This document shows, piece by piece, positions 8,897-16,776 of a DNA stretch of 46,358 nt (its first letter is position 1; each line of letters begins with the position of its first letter). The notes beneath the pieces are model-generated. The model saw only the letters and a list, made by a program, of their open reading frames with translations, searched no databases and was not told the origin of the DNA. Made by a program: the position numbers and the translations under genes. Source of the DNA: Dermabacter sp. p3-SID358 (lineage in GTDB: Bacteria > Actinomycetota > Actinomycetes > Actinomycetales > Dermabacteraceae); NCBI RefSeq assembly GCF_025147465.1, contig NZ_JALXOZ010000017.1, positions 1-46,358 on the forward strand, read 5' to 3'.

Positions 8897-9124
8897 AAAA
8901 CCAGATGAACGACGAAGAACGCCGCAGTTAGGAAAGAAGGAAGGAAAGTAACGAAAAACGCGCCGAGGCGAACCGGACCGGGAGAGAATGCAGCCCAGCA
9001 TCCAAGTTTGCGAACCCAGCAGTCGGGTGTGAGACCCAGCTTTCGAAAGCAGCCGGATCGAGCTAACGAACGCGCGAACGAGAGCTCACGCGAAAATGGG
9101 AATAGGTCCGTGCGAGCGCGCGCC
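8897..9124. other. Intergenic region between convergent genes
   Basis: Contains a purine-rich run after the HNH gene (about 8930-8960), three copies of CCCAGC within about 50 bases (8990-9045) and a perfect 12-base palindrome GCTTTCGAAAGC at about 9041-9052. No clear terminator with a T-run was found for either converging gene, and no supported gene. Confidence 0.4.
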
Positions 9125-11914
9125 TTACTTTCGTTTCCCCCGGCCTTGCTTCTTCTTCGACGTTTCAGGCTTGCCAAAGATGTCGTCGCCAAGATCGCCG
9201 GAATCGGGGAGATCGTCCTCGGCGTCAGACGTTTCGGGAAGTTCTGCGCTGGGTTCATCCGATTCGCGAGATTCATCGCGGTCGTCTAACGCCCCATGGC
9301 CGTCGCGCCTGTTTGAGGTTTTGGGCGCATTGCCACCAGCCGCGCCACGCTTCGAGCTCGTCGCCAATTTCTTCGACTGTGCCTGCACACTCGCAGCTTT
9401 CCCGCGCGACGTGTTCGAGACGCGGGAATCCTGGTCATCCCGATCGGTCGCATCTCGCAGATTGTCGGCAAGGTCGACCTGCTCGAGCCCTCGCGAAAGC
9501 ACGATTGGAACGACCAGCACCATGAGTGCCGCAACCACGATGATGACCCGCACGAGAGGATGCGTCGCGTCGTCACCCGTGAGCGAGACAACCGCGGGCG
9601 CGGCCGCAAGCGTCATGAGCACTGCGATGACGCCAAAACCTGAAGCGCCGGATAGCGAAAACACCAACGCTAAGCGCGCCCGCGCCTCCGATACCTCCGT
9701 CAGCACGTTCGAATACGCGAGTGAGTCCATGCCACCGGCCGCACCCTGCTCAACTCTGGTGAGGGCCGCTTCACTTGAGGCAACGCGCATGTGCGCCGCG
9801 GCCGCAACGACACCGGATGTCACCACAACACCGACAGCAAAAGCGGGAAGCGAGGCCGCACCGAGCCCGAAGCCGCACAAGGCAGGGGCCAGCAGTGCGC
9901 ACATCACAGCGATTGCCGACGTGCGCCGAAGCGCGCTCTCAAGCCCCTCAAAGACCACTTCATCGCCAGAATCCTCGGGGCCCTCAGCCCCCGCTCGGCC
10001 GCGTTGCACCTCGGTGAGCGCAACGCGCGCTTCCGTCACGACATTGGCGAGCACGGCCCGAGTGGGCGTCGCGACGAACGCGGCAACGACAAGAACTGCG
10101 GCAACGCCGAAGGCAAAACCGAGCACAACTGTTGGCGAATCGATGCTCAACGCACGCAACTGCCTGTCGGCCCACAGCTCACCTTGTTTCGGCGCCGCGC
10201 GCACCGCGCCCGTAATCGGCGCAACGAGCGGAAGCGCCGCAGCGCTCGCCAGGAACGTGAGGAATGCACCGGCGAGGGCCTCGTGAGAGGAATGCTCGGC
10301 GGAAAAATCGGCGTGCGTATGTGCGGGCGTGGCGTCACCTGAGCGCTTGGCGGTGGTGCGGGAGCGTCCGGAAGATGGGAGTCCGACGCTTGCCACGCCT
10401 TCGTCGGCCCCACGAGGGTCACCCGTGGTACCCGCGAGCGCCGAGAAACCGCCCCACATCACCGCGGCGCCGGCGACAGCGAGCGCGAGCAAGTAGTAGC
10501 CGAGGTAGGCGATGCCCGCGGCGGCCGTGGCGAGCGCCCAAGCGGCGGCGATGCCGAGCAGCACCCATACGGCAAGCGCGGCGAACGTTCGGCCCGAACC
10601 GAGTCCTACGGACGACGGGCTTATGCGGCCGAAGCGCGCCGCAACGATCCCGCGCTGACTGCCACCCGTCATGGCAGTTTCCGTGCGCACGTGTGGCCAC
10701 ACGATCGCGAGACCCGCAAAAAGCGTGAGAGCGCCCCCAACAACGAGCGCGAGACCAGTGGCGAAGGAAGGGTTGATCCCGTGCAGCATGATGGTGTCGA
10801 CGACGCTTTGCGCTTCGGGAGCGTCCCCCACGTTGGCGTAGAAATCCGAGAACTGCGCGAGGATCTTCTCGATGAGCGGTTCAACCTCGTCGCGCGGAAG
10901 CGAACTGGGCGCCTGCTGCGTGCTCGAGTCGACGAAGAGCGACACAAGAAGCGGGTCGTTGAAGTTTCCGAGACCCACTTCAGCCATGCGAAGCTTCGAA
11001 TAGCTTGCAGGGAGCCACAAACTAAGCACGGAACCGACCAGCGCTAGAGGGATGATCCCCGTGAGCGCTGCACTGACGAGGTGCGAGGAGCGCGTCTCCC
11101 CGGCGGGCACGAAGCACGAGGCGATGAGCGCCGCGAGAGCGCCGCAGAGAAGGAGCAGGGCGGACACAATTCCCGCGAGCCCCACGATGGGCACGCCAAG
11201 CGTCATGATCGCACCACTGAGAAGGGCGGCAAGTGCAGCTGAGTCAACCGCGCGGAGCGGACCGCGGGCGAGTCGCGGCGCGAGACTCGGGACGGGGGCG
11301 TCATCTCGCGCATGCGATCGTTCGAGCGCGCCGACATCGATTCGCGCGCCCGTTTCTCCGAGCGAGGATAGTGCGACACCGGAGCGCAACGCAGCTGCGC
11401 CAATTGCGAGGCCGAGTGCGACCAGAAGCAGAAGGGGGCCCGCGTCGGCGTGCTTGACGACGACAAGGGCGATGAGCATGAGCGCGGTCGCTGCTACGCC
11501 AATACCTCGCACGCTTCCAGGAAGCGCCCGCGAACGCGAAAAATGCGACCTTTCGGAGGGCTCCTCCCCTGCGCTCGATCCTTGAGCAGCCCCGCTCGCG
11601 CGTGCCACGAGAAGCGCGCCGAGCGCCGCAATGACAACGGCGAGGATGCTGCCTATAAACACGGATCCGCCGCGCAAAAGCCGGTCACCGGCATCTCCTG
11701 GCGCGAGCCCCACGAGGATTCCGGCGCCGAAGCCTCCCCACAGGGCAGAGTGCGAAGCCGCGGTCACGAGCGCGCCAATGCGAGGCGCGCGTTCATCGAC
11801 GCCAGCATCGCCGCGCGCGAGCCACACCCACGGGTGGGCGAGAGCAATGAGCGAAAGAACTGCGGCCGCGACGAGCATCCAGCCGGTGTCGGCTCCGAGT
11901 ACGAAGGCGCTCAT
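9125..11914 (-). CDS. Membrane pyrophosphatase (HppA)-like protein without catalytic residues
   Basis: Large polytopic membrane protein of 929 residues. Several segments align by eye with H+/Na+-translocating pyrophosphatases: residues 80-106 (SVF...G), 165-205 (the PPi-binding segment), 221-240, 492-513 (AL...GLP, same spacing), 590-632 (SPTVVLGF...EAR, very close) and 690-770. The residues that bind Mg-PPi in the family are absent. The TKAADVGADLVGK segment is replaced by SSLGETGARIDVGA, NVGDNVGD has no equivalent, DNAGG reads RGADE, and the GDTVGDPYKDT segment reads LTEVSEARARL. Proton pumping is therefore unlikely; a scaffold or sensor role is a guess. A charged low-complexity tail of about 110 residues ends in KKKQGRGKRK. 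The ATG at 11914 overlaps the upstream stop (ATGA) and has no ribosome site of its own, implying coupling. A longer in-frame opening to 12328 lies inside the preceding gene and was discarded. Confidence 0.75.
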   Translation of the reverse strand: MSAFVLGADTGWMLVAAAVLSLIALAHPWVWLARGDAGVDERAPRIGALVTAASHSALWGGFGAGILVGLAPGDAGDRLLRGGSVFIGSILAVVIAALGALLVARASGAAQGSSAGEEPSERSHFSRSRALPGSVRGIGVAATALMLIALVVVKHADAGPLLLLVALGLAIGAAALRSGVALSSLGETGARIDVGALERSHARDDAPVPSLAPRLARGPLRAVDSAALAALLSGAIMTLGVPIVGLAGIVSALLLLCGALAALIASCFVPAGETRSSHLVSAALTGIIPLALVGSVLSLWLPASYSKLRMAEVGLGNFNDPLLVSLFVDSSTQQAPSSLPRDEVEPLIEKILAQFSDFYANVGDAPEAQSVVDTIMLHGINPSFATGLALVVGGALTLFAGLAIVWPHVRTETAMTGGSQRGIVAARFGRISPSSVGLGSGRTFAALAVWVLLGIAAAWALATAAAGIAYLGYYLLALAVAGAAVMWGGFSALAGTTGDPRGADEGVASVGLPSSGRSRTTAKRSGDATPAHTHADFSAEHSSHEALAGAFLTFLASAAALPLVAPITGAVRAAPKQGELWADRQLRALSIDSPTVVLGFAFGVAAVLVVAAFVATPTRAVLANVVTEARVALTEVQRGRAGAEGPEDSGDEVVFEGLESALRRTSAIAVMCALLAPALCGFGLGAASLPAFAVGVVVTSGVVAAAAHMRVASSEAALTRVEQGAAGGMDSLAYSNVLTEVSEARARLALVFSLSGASGFGVIAVLMTLAAAPAVVSLTGDDATHPLVRVIIVVAALMVLVVPIVLSRGLEQVDLADNLRDATDRDDQDSRVSNTSRGKAASVQAQSKKLATSSKRGAAGGNAPKTSNRRDGHGALDDRDESRESDEPSAELPETSDAEDDLPDSGDLGDDIFGKPETSKKKQGRGKRK
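10382..10394 (-). repeat. Copy of 13-base word GGCAAGCGTCGGA
   Basis: Exact copy on the minus strand inside the pyrophosphatase-like gene, encoding part of VASVGL. It is followed by CTCCC, as other copies are followed by pyrimidines. Confidence 0.55.
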
Positions 11915-13839
11915 GCGAGAAGGGAGAGGAGGAGCGTGCGCGTACCCTTCTCGGTAAGTTTGACGGGCACGCCCCAGTCTTGCTGGTGCATGTGGCACGC
12001 AGGGAATTCGATGGTCGGATCGGCATCGCACGAAGCTGCGCGAGCATTCACGTGGATAACTCCTTCCGCATAGCTGGGATCGAGCTCGATCTCGCGCACG
12101 AGATCGCTCGAGGTTCCCCCGCCACTCACGAGCATCGCGGCGGGTGTCGTGGAAATGCTGACCTGGGTCGACGGCCCGAATGAGTCGTCGAGTTTGTGGC
12201 CCTCCGGCGGGGTGAACGCGACCTCCACCGTGAGTGGTACCTTGTTCGAAACGGCAGTCGTGGGCCGTTCGGTCCGCTGGGCACCTTCGTCGATAATCTG
12301 CTCGGCGGCGGGCGAGATGGAGATCCACGTGAGCCTGTGAGCGCCGGATTCGACGACGATGAGTTGCGCGAGTCCATCGATCGGGTCAACGACGATGAGA
12401 TCACTCGGCTCCGAGAGCCCCGTCGCGACCGTCACCACAGAATCGTGGATCGGGTCGATGATGCGCACCGCGCCGTTATAGGTGTCAGCAACCGCGAGGC
12501 GGCCGTCAACAAGGACCGTGATGCCGAGCGGATGCTGCAACCTCGCCTTCTCGAGTGGCCCATCCACGTGTCCGAAGTCGAAGAGCCCCTCACCAACGAG
12601 AGTCGAGACTTCGCCGCGGTCCGCGGCGATCACCCGCACCGCGCTCGTTTCCGCATCGGCAACGAAAACCGTCCCATTCGCATCGACCGTGACGCCCGAG
12701 GGCTGCGCCCACCACGAGCGCACGAGCGCCCCGTCCACGAGCCCCTCCTGGGTTGTGCCCGCGAGCACCTCGAGGGCGCCCACATCCACGAACTCGCCGT
12801 CGTCATTGAGGGCCGCAGGCCGGTAGGTCCACATCTGGTGGATCCCCGCCATCGCGATCACGATCTGCCCGGAGACGTCGTCCCACTCCACATCCCACGG
12901 GGTCGAAAGGGCAAACTGGATCGGAGTGCCCGTACCGGTCGGCAACGCCTGGCCCTGCATCCACTGTTCGCCATTGCCGGCGAGAGTAAACACGTGACTT
13001 TCAATGCGGGGGCGCAAGAGCCGACGCCTGCCAAGCTGCACACCGCGCAAACGGTGATTGCCGGTGTCGGCGATCACGAGGTCGTAGCCAACCTGGTCGG
13101 CGATCTCGGGCGGGAGCACTGCGATGCCGTTCGGCTGCGAGAACTGTGCCTCGGCCGCGGAGCCGTCAGCCCAACCGCGCTCGCCCGAGCCGATGATTTC
13201 ATCGACGGTGACGCCATCGGCTTCGAACACCACGAGTCGATTCTGCCCCGCGTCGCTCACGATGATGCGCCCATCGGGCAAAAGCCCGCCCTTCGAGGGG
13301 AAGCGCAACGTATGGAGCTCGGATTGCTCGAGCACGGTTGGGGCATCGCCACGCACGAGGCTGCCGTCGGACTCCCCCTCGCTCACGAGCCGCGCGACGA
13401 TCCCGTCGAGGTTCGCCGCATGCCCCTCGCCCGACATCGACGCGGCGATACGACCGTGCGTGTCGAGAACCATGAGGGTCGGCCAAGCCTTCGCGCCGTA
13501 TTCGCTCCACGTGCGCAGGTCGGGGTCGTCGAGCACAGGATGTTCAACGCCGTAGCGATTGATGTTCGCGACAAGAGCGTCGCGGTCGCGCTCAAACGTG
13601 AATTTCGGGGAATGCACGCCGATCACAACGACCTCTTGCGACCATTTCTCCTCAAGGGGGCGGAGTTCGTCGAGCACGTGCAGGCAGTTCACGCAGCAAA
13701 ACGTCCAAAAGTCGAGGATCACGATCTTACCGCGCAAATCCTCGAGGCTCAGATCGACCCCGCCTATATTGAGCCACCCGCGGCCAAGCAGCTCGGAAGC
13801 GCGAGGGCGTGCGGTTTCTCGGAAGTTCTCGCTCGTCAT
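11911..13839 (-). CDS. Thioredoxin-like / NHL-repeat protein (NHLRC2 family)
   Basis: Protein of 642 residues with an N-terminal thioredoxin-like fold (about 1-150) and the redox motif WTFCCVNC, where Cys49 and Cys52 form the CxxC pair, just as in NHLRC2 (CCINC). Residues about 170-490 form an NHL beta-propeller with repeated motifs such as GIAVLP, VIADTGNHRLR, VFVADAETSAVRVI and LAVADTYNGAVRIID. A C-terminal beta-rich domain follows (about 530-642). No signal peptide is visible, so it is probably cytoplasmic. The biochemical role of the family is unknown. It starts one base after the stop of the tandem HAD gene, with AGGA in that gene's end, and its stop overlaps the start of the pyrophosphatase-like gene, so the three are one translationally linked unit. 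Confidence 0.88.
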   Translation of the reverse strand: MTSENFRETARPRASELLGRGWLNIGGVDLSLEDLRGKIVILDFWTFCCVNCLHVLDELRPLEEKWSQEVVVIGVHSPKFTFERDRDALVANINRYGVEHPVLDDPDLRTWSEYGAKAWPTLMVLDTHGRIAASMSGEGHAANLDGIVARLVSEGESDGSLVRGDAPTVLEQSELHTLRFPSKGGLLPDGRIIVSDAGQNRLVVFEADGVTVDEIIGSGERGWADGSAAEAQFSQPNGIAVLPPEIADQVGYDLVIADTGNHRLRGVQLGRRRLLRPRIESHVFTLAGNGEQWMQGQALPTGTGTPIQFALSTPWDVEWDDVSGQIVIAMAGIHQMWTYRPAALNDDGEFVDVGALEVLAGTTQEGLVDGALVRSWWAQPSGVTVDANGTVFVADAETSAVRVIAADRGEVSTLVGEGLFDFGHVDGPLEKARLQHPLGITVLVDGRLAVADTYNGAVRIIDPIHDSVVTVATGLSEPSDLIVVDPIDGLAQLIVVESGAHRLTWISISPAAEQIIDEGAQRTERPTTAVSNKVPLTVEVAFTPPEGHKLDDSFGPSTQVSISTTPAAMLVSGGGTSSDLVREIELDPSYAEGVIHVNARAASCDADPTIEFPACHMHQQDWGVPVKLTEKGTRTLLLSLLA

Positions 13840-13840
13840 G

Positions 13841-15247
13841 TCAGTCCTGCTTTCGGTTTGGCCAGCTCTTCACCCACGCGAGGAGGTCGGGATCGCTCAG
13901 GGAGGAGAGCGTCACGTCCGCCACGTCGATCGGCTGCCCCGTCGAGGGAATTCCGATGAGGGTGAGGCCCGCGGCTTTCGCGGCACGCGCCCCAAGCGGC
14001 GAGTCCTCAAACGCGAGACACCGGGACGGTTCGCTCCCGAGTGCTTTCGCGCCGGCCTCGTACATGTCGGGGGCGGGCTTAGGATTTCCGACGGTACTCG
14101 CGCTTTGGAGGCTCTCAAAATATCCGATGAGCCCAGCGCCCGTGAGTTTCTTCTCGAGAATTTCTTGCCACGAGTTCGAGGCGACCGCGATCGGCACCTT
14201 GGTCGAGGCGAGCTCAAGAAATTCTCGCGCGCCCGGCATAACGGGGACATGACTTCCGAGCCGCGCCTGGAAGTCGTCGGTTACGAGCTTCTGCACGTGG
14301 ACGGGATCCTGGCCGGTCATGTCTCCGAGAATTTCGGCGGTTTGCTCGAGGGTCGTGCCCATGAGCGTGCCGAGGTCCTCTTCGGAGGGGCTTACTCCCG
14401 CGTCGTAGAGGACCTTGAGCTGGGTCTCGGTCCAGAGTGCTTCGGTATCGAGAAGGAGGCCGTCGCAATCAGTCACGATCGCTTCGGGAATCTCATGGCG
14501 CACGAGCCCGAGCGTGTTGTACACGGGCGAATAGCCTTCGCGGCGATCGGGCCAGGTGGCGACCCACTCGCGAAGACCCGCATCGCCGATCGCCTCGATC
14601 TCGAGCTCGCCCTCGGGCTGCTGCCCAGGAATTGTGGGAGCGACGATGAGTCGACACCCGGCCATCGATGCCGCCTTCGCGCCCGTTTCCGAGTCTTCGA
14701 TCGCGAGGGTCCGTTCGGGGGCGACGCCGAGCAACTCGCACGCGCGCAGATAGATATCAGGGTCCGGCTTGGGGTTCGGGACGTCGTCGAGAGAGACAAC
14801 GTGGTCGATGTAGGGAAGGAGACCGACGTCGGCAAGTTCACTCACGAGCGGGGTGCGGTTGCTGTTGGACGCGACCGCAACGGGGATGCGCGAACTCGCC
14901 GCCTCGAGGAGCTCGGCCGCTCCAGGGAGCACGGGGATGCCTTCGGCAAGCTTCGCGAAGTAGATCTTCTTGAGGGCCTCGCCGACCTCTTCGGGCTTCT
15001 CCCCCGTGAGCTCCGCAATGGCGACGACGACGTCGATCACGTCGCGGCCTACGAGCCAGCGGCGGCGATCCTCGCTCATCGCGAGCGCTCGTGCCTCAAG
15101 GTACTCGACCTGGGTTTCTTCCCATAGGCTCTGAGTATTGAGGAGAACGCCGTCGCAATCGAAAACGATCGCTTCGGGGGTGAAGGTGCCGAACGTTTCT
15201 TGGAAGGGCGCAAGGCTGGGTGAGAGTGGCTTTGAGTAGTCGCTCAT
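13841..15247 (-). CDS. Tandem HAD-family hydrolase (two beta-phosphoglucomutase-like domains)
   Basis: Protein of 468 residues made of two complete, clearly related HAD domains (about 25-230 and 248-468). The first has the nucleophile motif FDCDGVLL, VASNS and NPKPDPDIYL, then AIEDSETG; the second has TDCDGLLLD, VASNS, NPKPAPDMY and AFEDSPLG. All four HAD motifs therefore appear intact in both halves. Each domain ends with a similar WVxxW stretch, which points to an in-frame duplication. Single-domain relatives act on sugar phosphates, phosphoglycolate or small phosphodonors; the substrate here is not predictable. GGAG lies five bases before the ATG. It heads the operon that continues into the NHLRC2-like and pyrophosphatase-like genes. 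Confidence 0.9.
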   Translation of the reverse strand: MSDYSKPLSPSLAPFQETFGTFTPEAIVFDCDGVLLNTQSLWEETQVEYLEARALAMSEDRRRWLVGRDVIDVVVAIAELTGEKPEEVGEALKKIYFAKLAEGIPVLPGAAELLEAASSRIPVAVASNSNRTPLVSELADVGLLPYIDHVVSLDDVPNPKPDPDIYLRACELLGVAPERTLAIEDSETGAKAASMAGCRLIVAPTIPGQQPEGELEIEAIGDAGLREWVATWPDRREGYSPVYNTLGLVRHEIPEAIVTDCDGLLLDTEALWTETQLKVLYDAGVSPSEEDLGTLMGTTLEQTAEILGDMTGQDPVHVQKLVTDDFQARLGSHVPVMPGAREFLELASTKVPIAVASNSWQEILEKKLTGAGLIGYFESLQSASTVGNPKPAPDMYEAGAKALGSEPSRCLAFEDSPLGARAAKAAGLTLIGIPSTGQPIDVADVTLSSLSDPDLLAWVKSWPNRKQD

Positions 15248-15369
15248 AGTGTCTCCACCATACGCAGCAGCCCTGAAAGGAGACCGCTTCCATCACAGCT
15301 TTTGTGCACTCGAGCGCCCTAACATGTGGAACGTTAATCTTGCGTCGTTCTGGAAGGCAAACCCCCGCC

Positions 15370-16776
15370 ATGACTGCACTCACACGCGGATCCGTTCTCG
15401 TGATCGGAGCCGGCCCCTCGGGTCTCGCGGCTGCCGCCGCCCTTTCCTCGCTCGGGGTGGAGTTCGATCTGGTGGATGCGCAAAACCACGTAGGTGGCGT
15501 GTGGAACGTCGCGAACGAGGATGCCCCAACGTGGCCAAGCATGAAGCTCGCGACGTCGAAGTCGCACACGCAATTCGAAGATTTACGCATGCCCGTGGGC
15601 TTCCCTTCGTTTCCCTCCACCGACGAATACGCGACCTACCTTCGCGCCTACGCTTCCCACCACGGTCTCACGGAGCACTTTGAGCCGAACAAGGCAGTGC
15701 GCAGTGCCCGCTCGTTCGGCGAGGGACAGTGGGAGGTCGATTTCTCCTCCGGCGAAGTAAGGCCCTACGCGGGCATCATCGCCGCACACGGAGTTTCGCA
15801 GCGGCCGTTCCTGCCGCCGCTTTGGCACGAAGCCCGCGAATCGGGTGTCCGCACGATCCACTCGAAGAATTACCTTGGTGCCGAAGAGACGAGCGAAAAG
15901 AACGTGCTTGTTATCGGCGGTAATCAAGAGGCCGCTGACATCGCCGTTGAGCTTGCGAAAGCGAACCGCCGCGTCGCCCTCCATCCCACCGAGGCCCACT
16001 GGGTTGTCCCGCGCACGTGGGGTCCTTTCGCCGGCGACTCGCTTGCACGCCTTGAGCCGACCTTCCTCGGTCGCACCTTCAACGACACCGTCGCCGAAAA
16101 ACTTCTTGAGCGTGGGATCGGCCGCCCCGAAAATGTGGGCCTGCCGAAGCCGGAAGTTTCAGTCATGGAGGATGAGCCGATCGTCTCGGACTCACTCCTC
16201 AAGCTTGTGAACGAGCGTCGCATCGAGGTTCTCCAGGATGGCGCGCACCTGCCTCTTACGCGCTTCGATCTGATCGTGTTCGCAACCGGGTACGAACCCG
16301 GAGTTGACTACCTCGAACCCGCGTACACGAGTGATCTTTTCCTCGGCGCATTCCCCCGTTCGCGCCGCGACCTCGCCGTGCTCGGCCAGGTACGCGTGCT
16401 CGGAGGCGTCACGCCGATCCTCACGCAACAGGCGGACATCGCGGCCTACGCAATGAAGGAGCTCCTCGACGAACTCGAATCTGGGTCCGCTTCGCCTGCG
16501 CTCGCGCGCTTCGAAAAGCTCAAGTCACGGGCCGATGCCGACGTGCGACGCACCGCCCCTAAGCAGAGCGGAGCTGGCATTCGAGGTGCGGTCTCTGGCG
16601 TAGCCTCTCGTGTGCGTACCGCGATGCGTTCATCCCGCATTGCGGAGGATTCGCCGTGGGCCGCGCAGAACGCCCTCGACTTGCTGCCGGAGGATCAGCC
16701 GATCCGCCTACCGCTCACCGATCGCGAGCGGCTCCTCGCGCGCCTCACGACCGCGCGGGCAATCTTCGAGAAGTAA
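15370..16776 (+). CDS. Flavin-containing monooxygenase-like NAD(P)-binding protein
   Basis: Flavoprotein of 468 residues from the ATG at 15370; an in-frame start at 15304 would add 22 poorly folded residues before the Rossmann motif. FAD binding is shown by VIGAGPSGLAAAAAL at the N-terminus. The RTIHSKNY segment corresponds to the FMO fingerprint, and VLVIGGNQEAADIAVEL near residue 180 is the NADP-binding site in a slightly unusual GGNQEA form. FATGYEPG is the C-terminal FMO/YUCCA motif. Such enzymes oxygenate soft nucleophiles or ketones using NADPH and O2; the substrate is unknown. It is divergent from the HAD gene, and its 3' end overlaps the converging CopD-like gene by 32 bases. Confidence 0.85.
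   Translation: MTALTRGSVLVIGAGPSGLAAAAALSSLGVEFDLVDAQNHVGGVWNVANEDAPTWPSMKLATSKSHTQFEDLRMPVGFPSFPSTDEYATYLRAYASHHGLTEHFEPNKAVRSARSFGEGQWEVDFSSGEVRPYAGIIAAHGVSQRPFLPPLWHEARESGVRTIHSKNYLGAEETSEKNVLVIGGNQEAADIAVELAKANRRVALHPTEAHWVVPRTWGPFAGDSLARLEPTFLGRTFNDTVAEKLLERGIGRPENVGLPKPEVSVMEDEPIVSDSLLKLVNERRIEVLQDGAHLPLTRFDLIVFATGYEPGVDYLEPAYTSDLFLGAFPRSRRDLAVLGQVRVLGGVTPILTQQADIAAYAMKELLDELESGSASPALARFEKLKSRADADVRRTAPKQSGAGIRGAVSGVASRVRTAMRSSRIAEDSPWAAQNALDLLPEDQPIRLPLTDRERLLARLTTARAIFEK

Noticed and set aside
11915..12328. N-terminal extension of the pyrophosphatase-like frame to 12328
   Set aside because: It lies wholly within the NHLRC2-like gene, is Arg-rich and has no family match; the ATGA overlap start at 11914 is better.
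12196..13959. Very long antisense open frames opposite real genes, for example 12196-13959, 35255-37609, 2053-3291 and 19601-21073
   Set aside because: They mirror genes with clear families on the other strand, lack ribosome sites, and are Arg/His/Gly-rich products of third-position GC bias.
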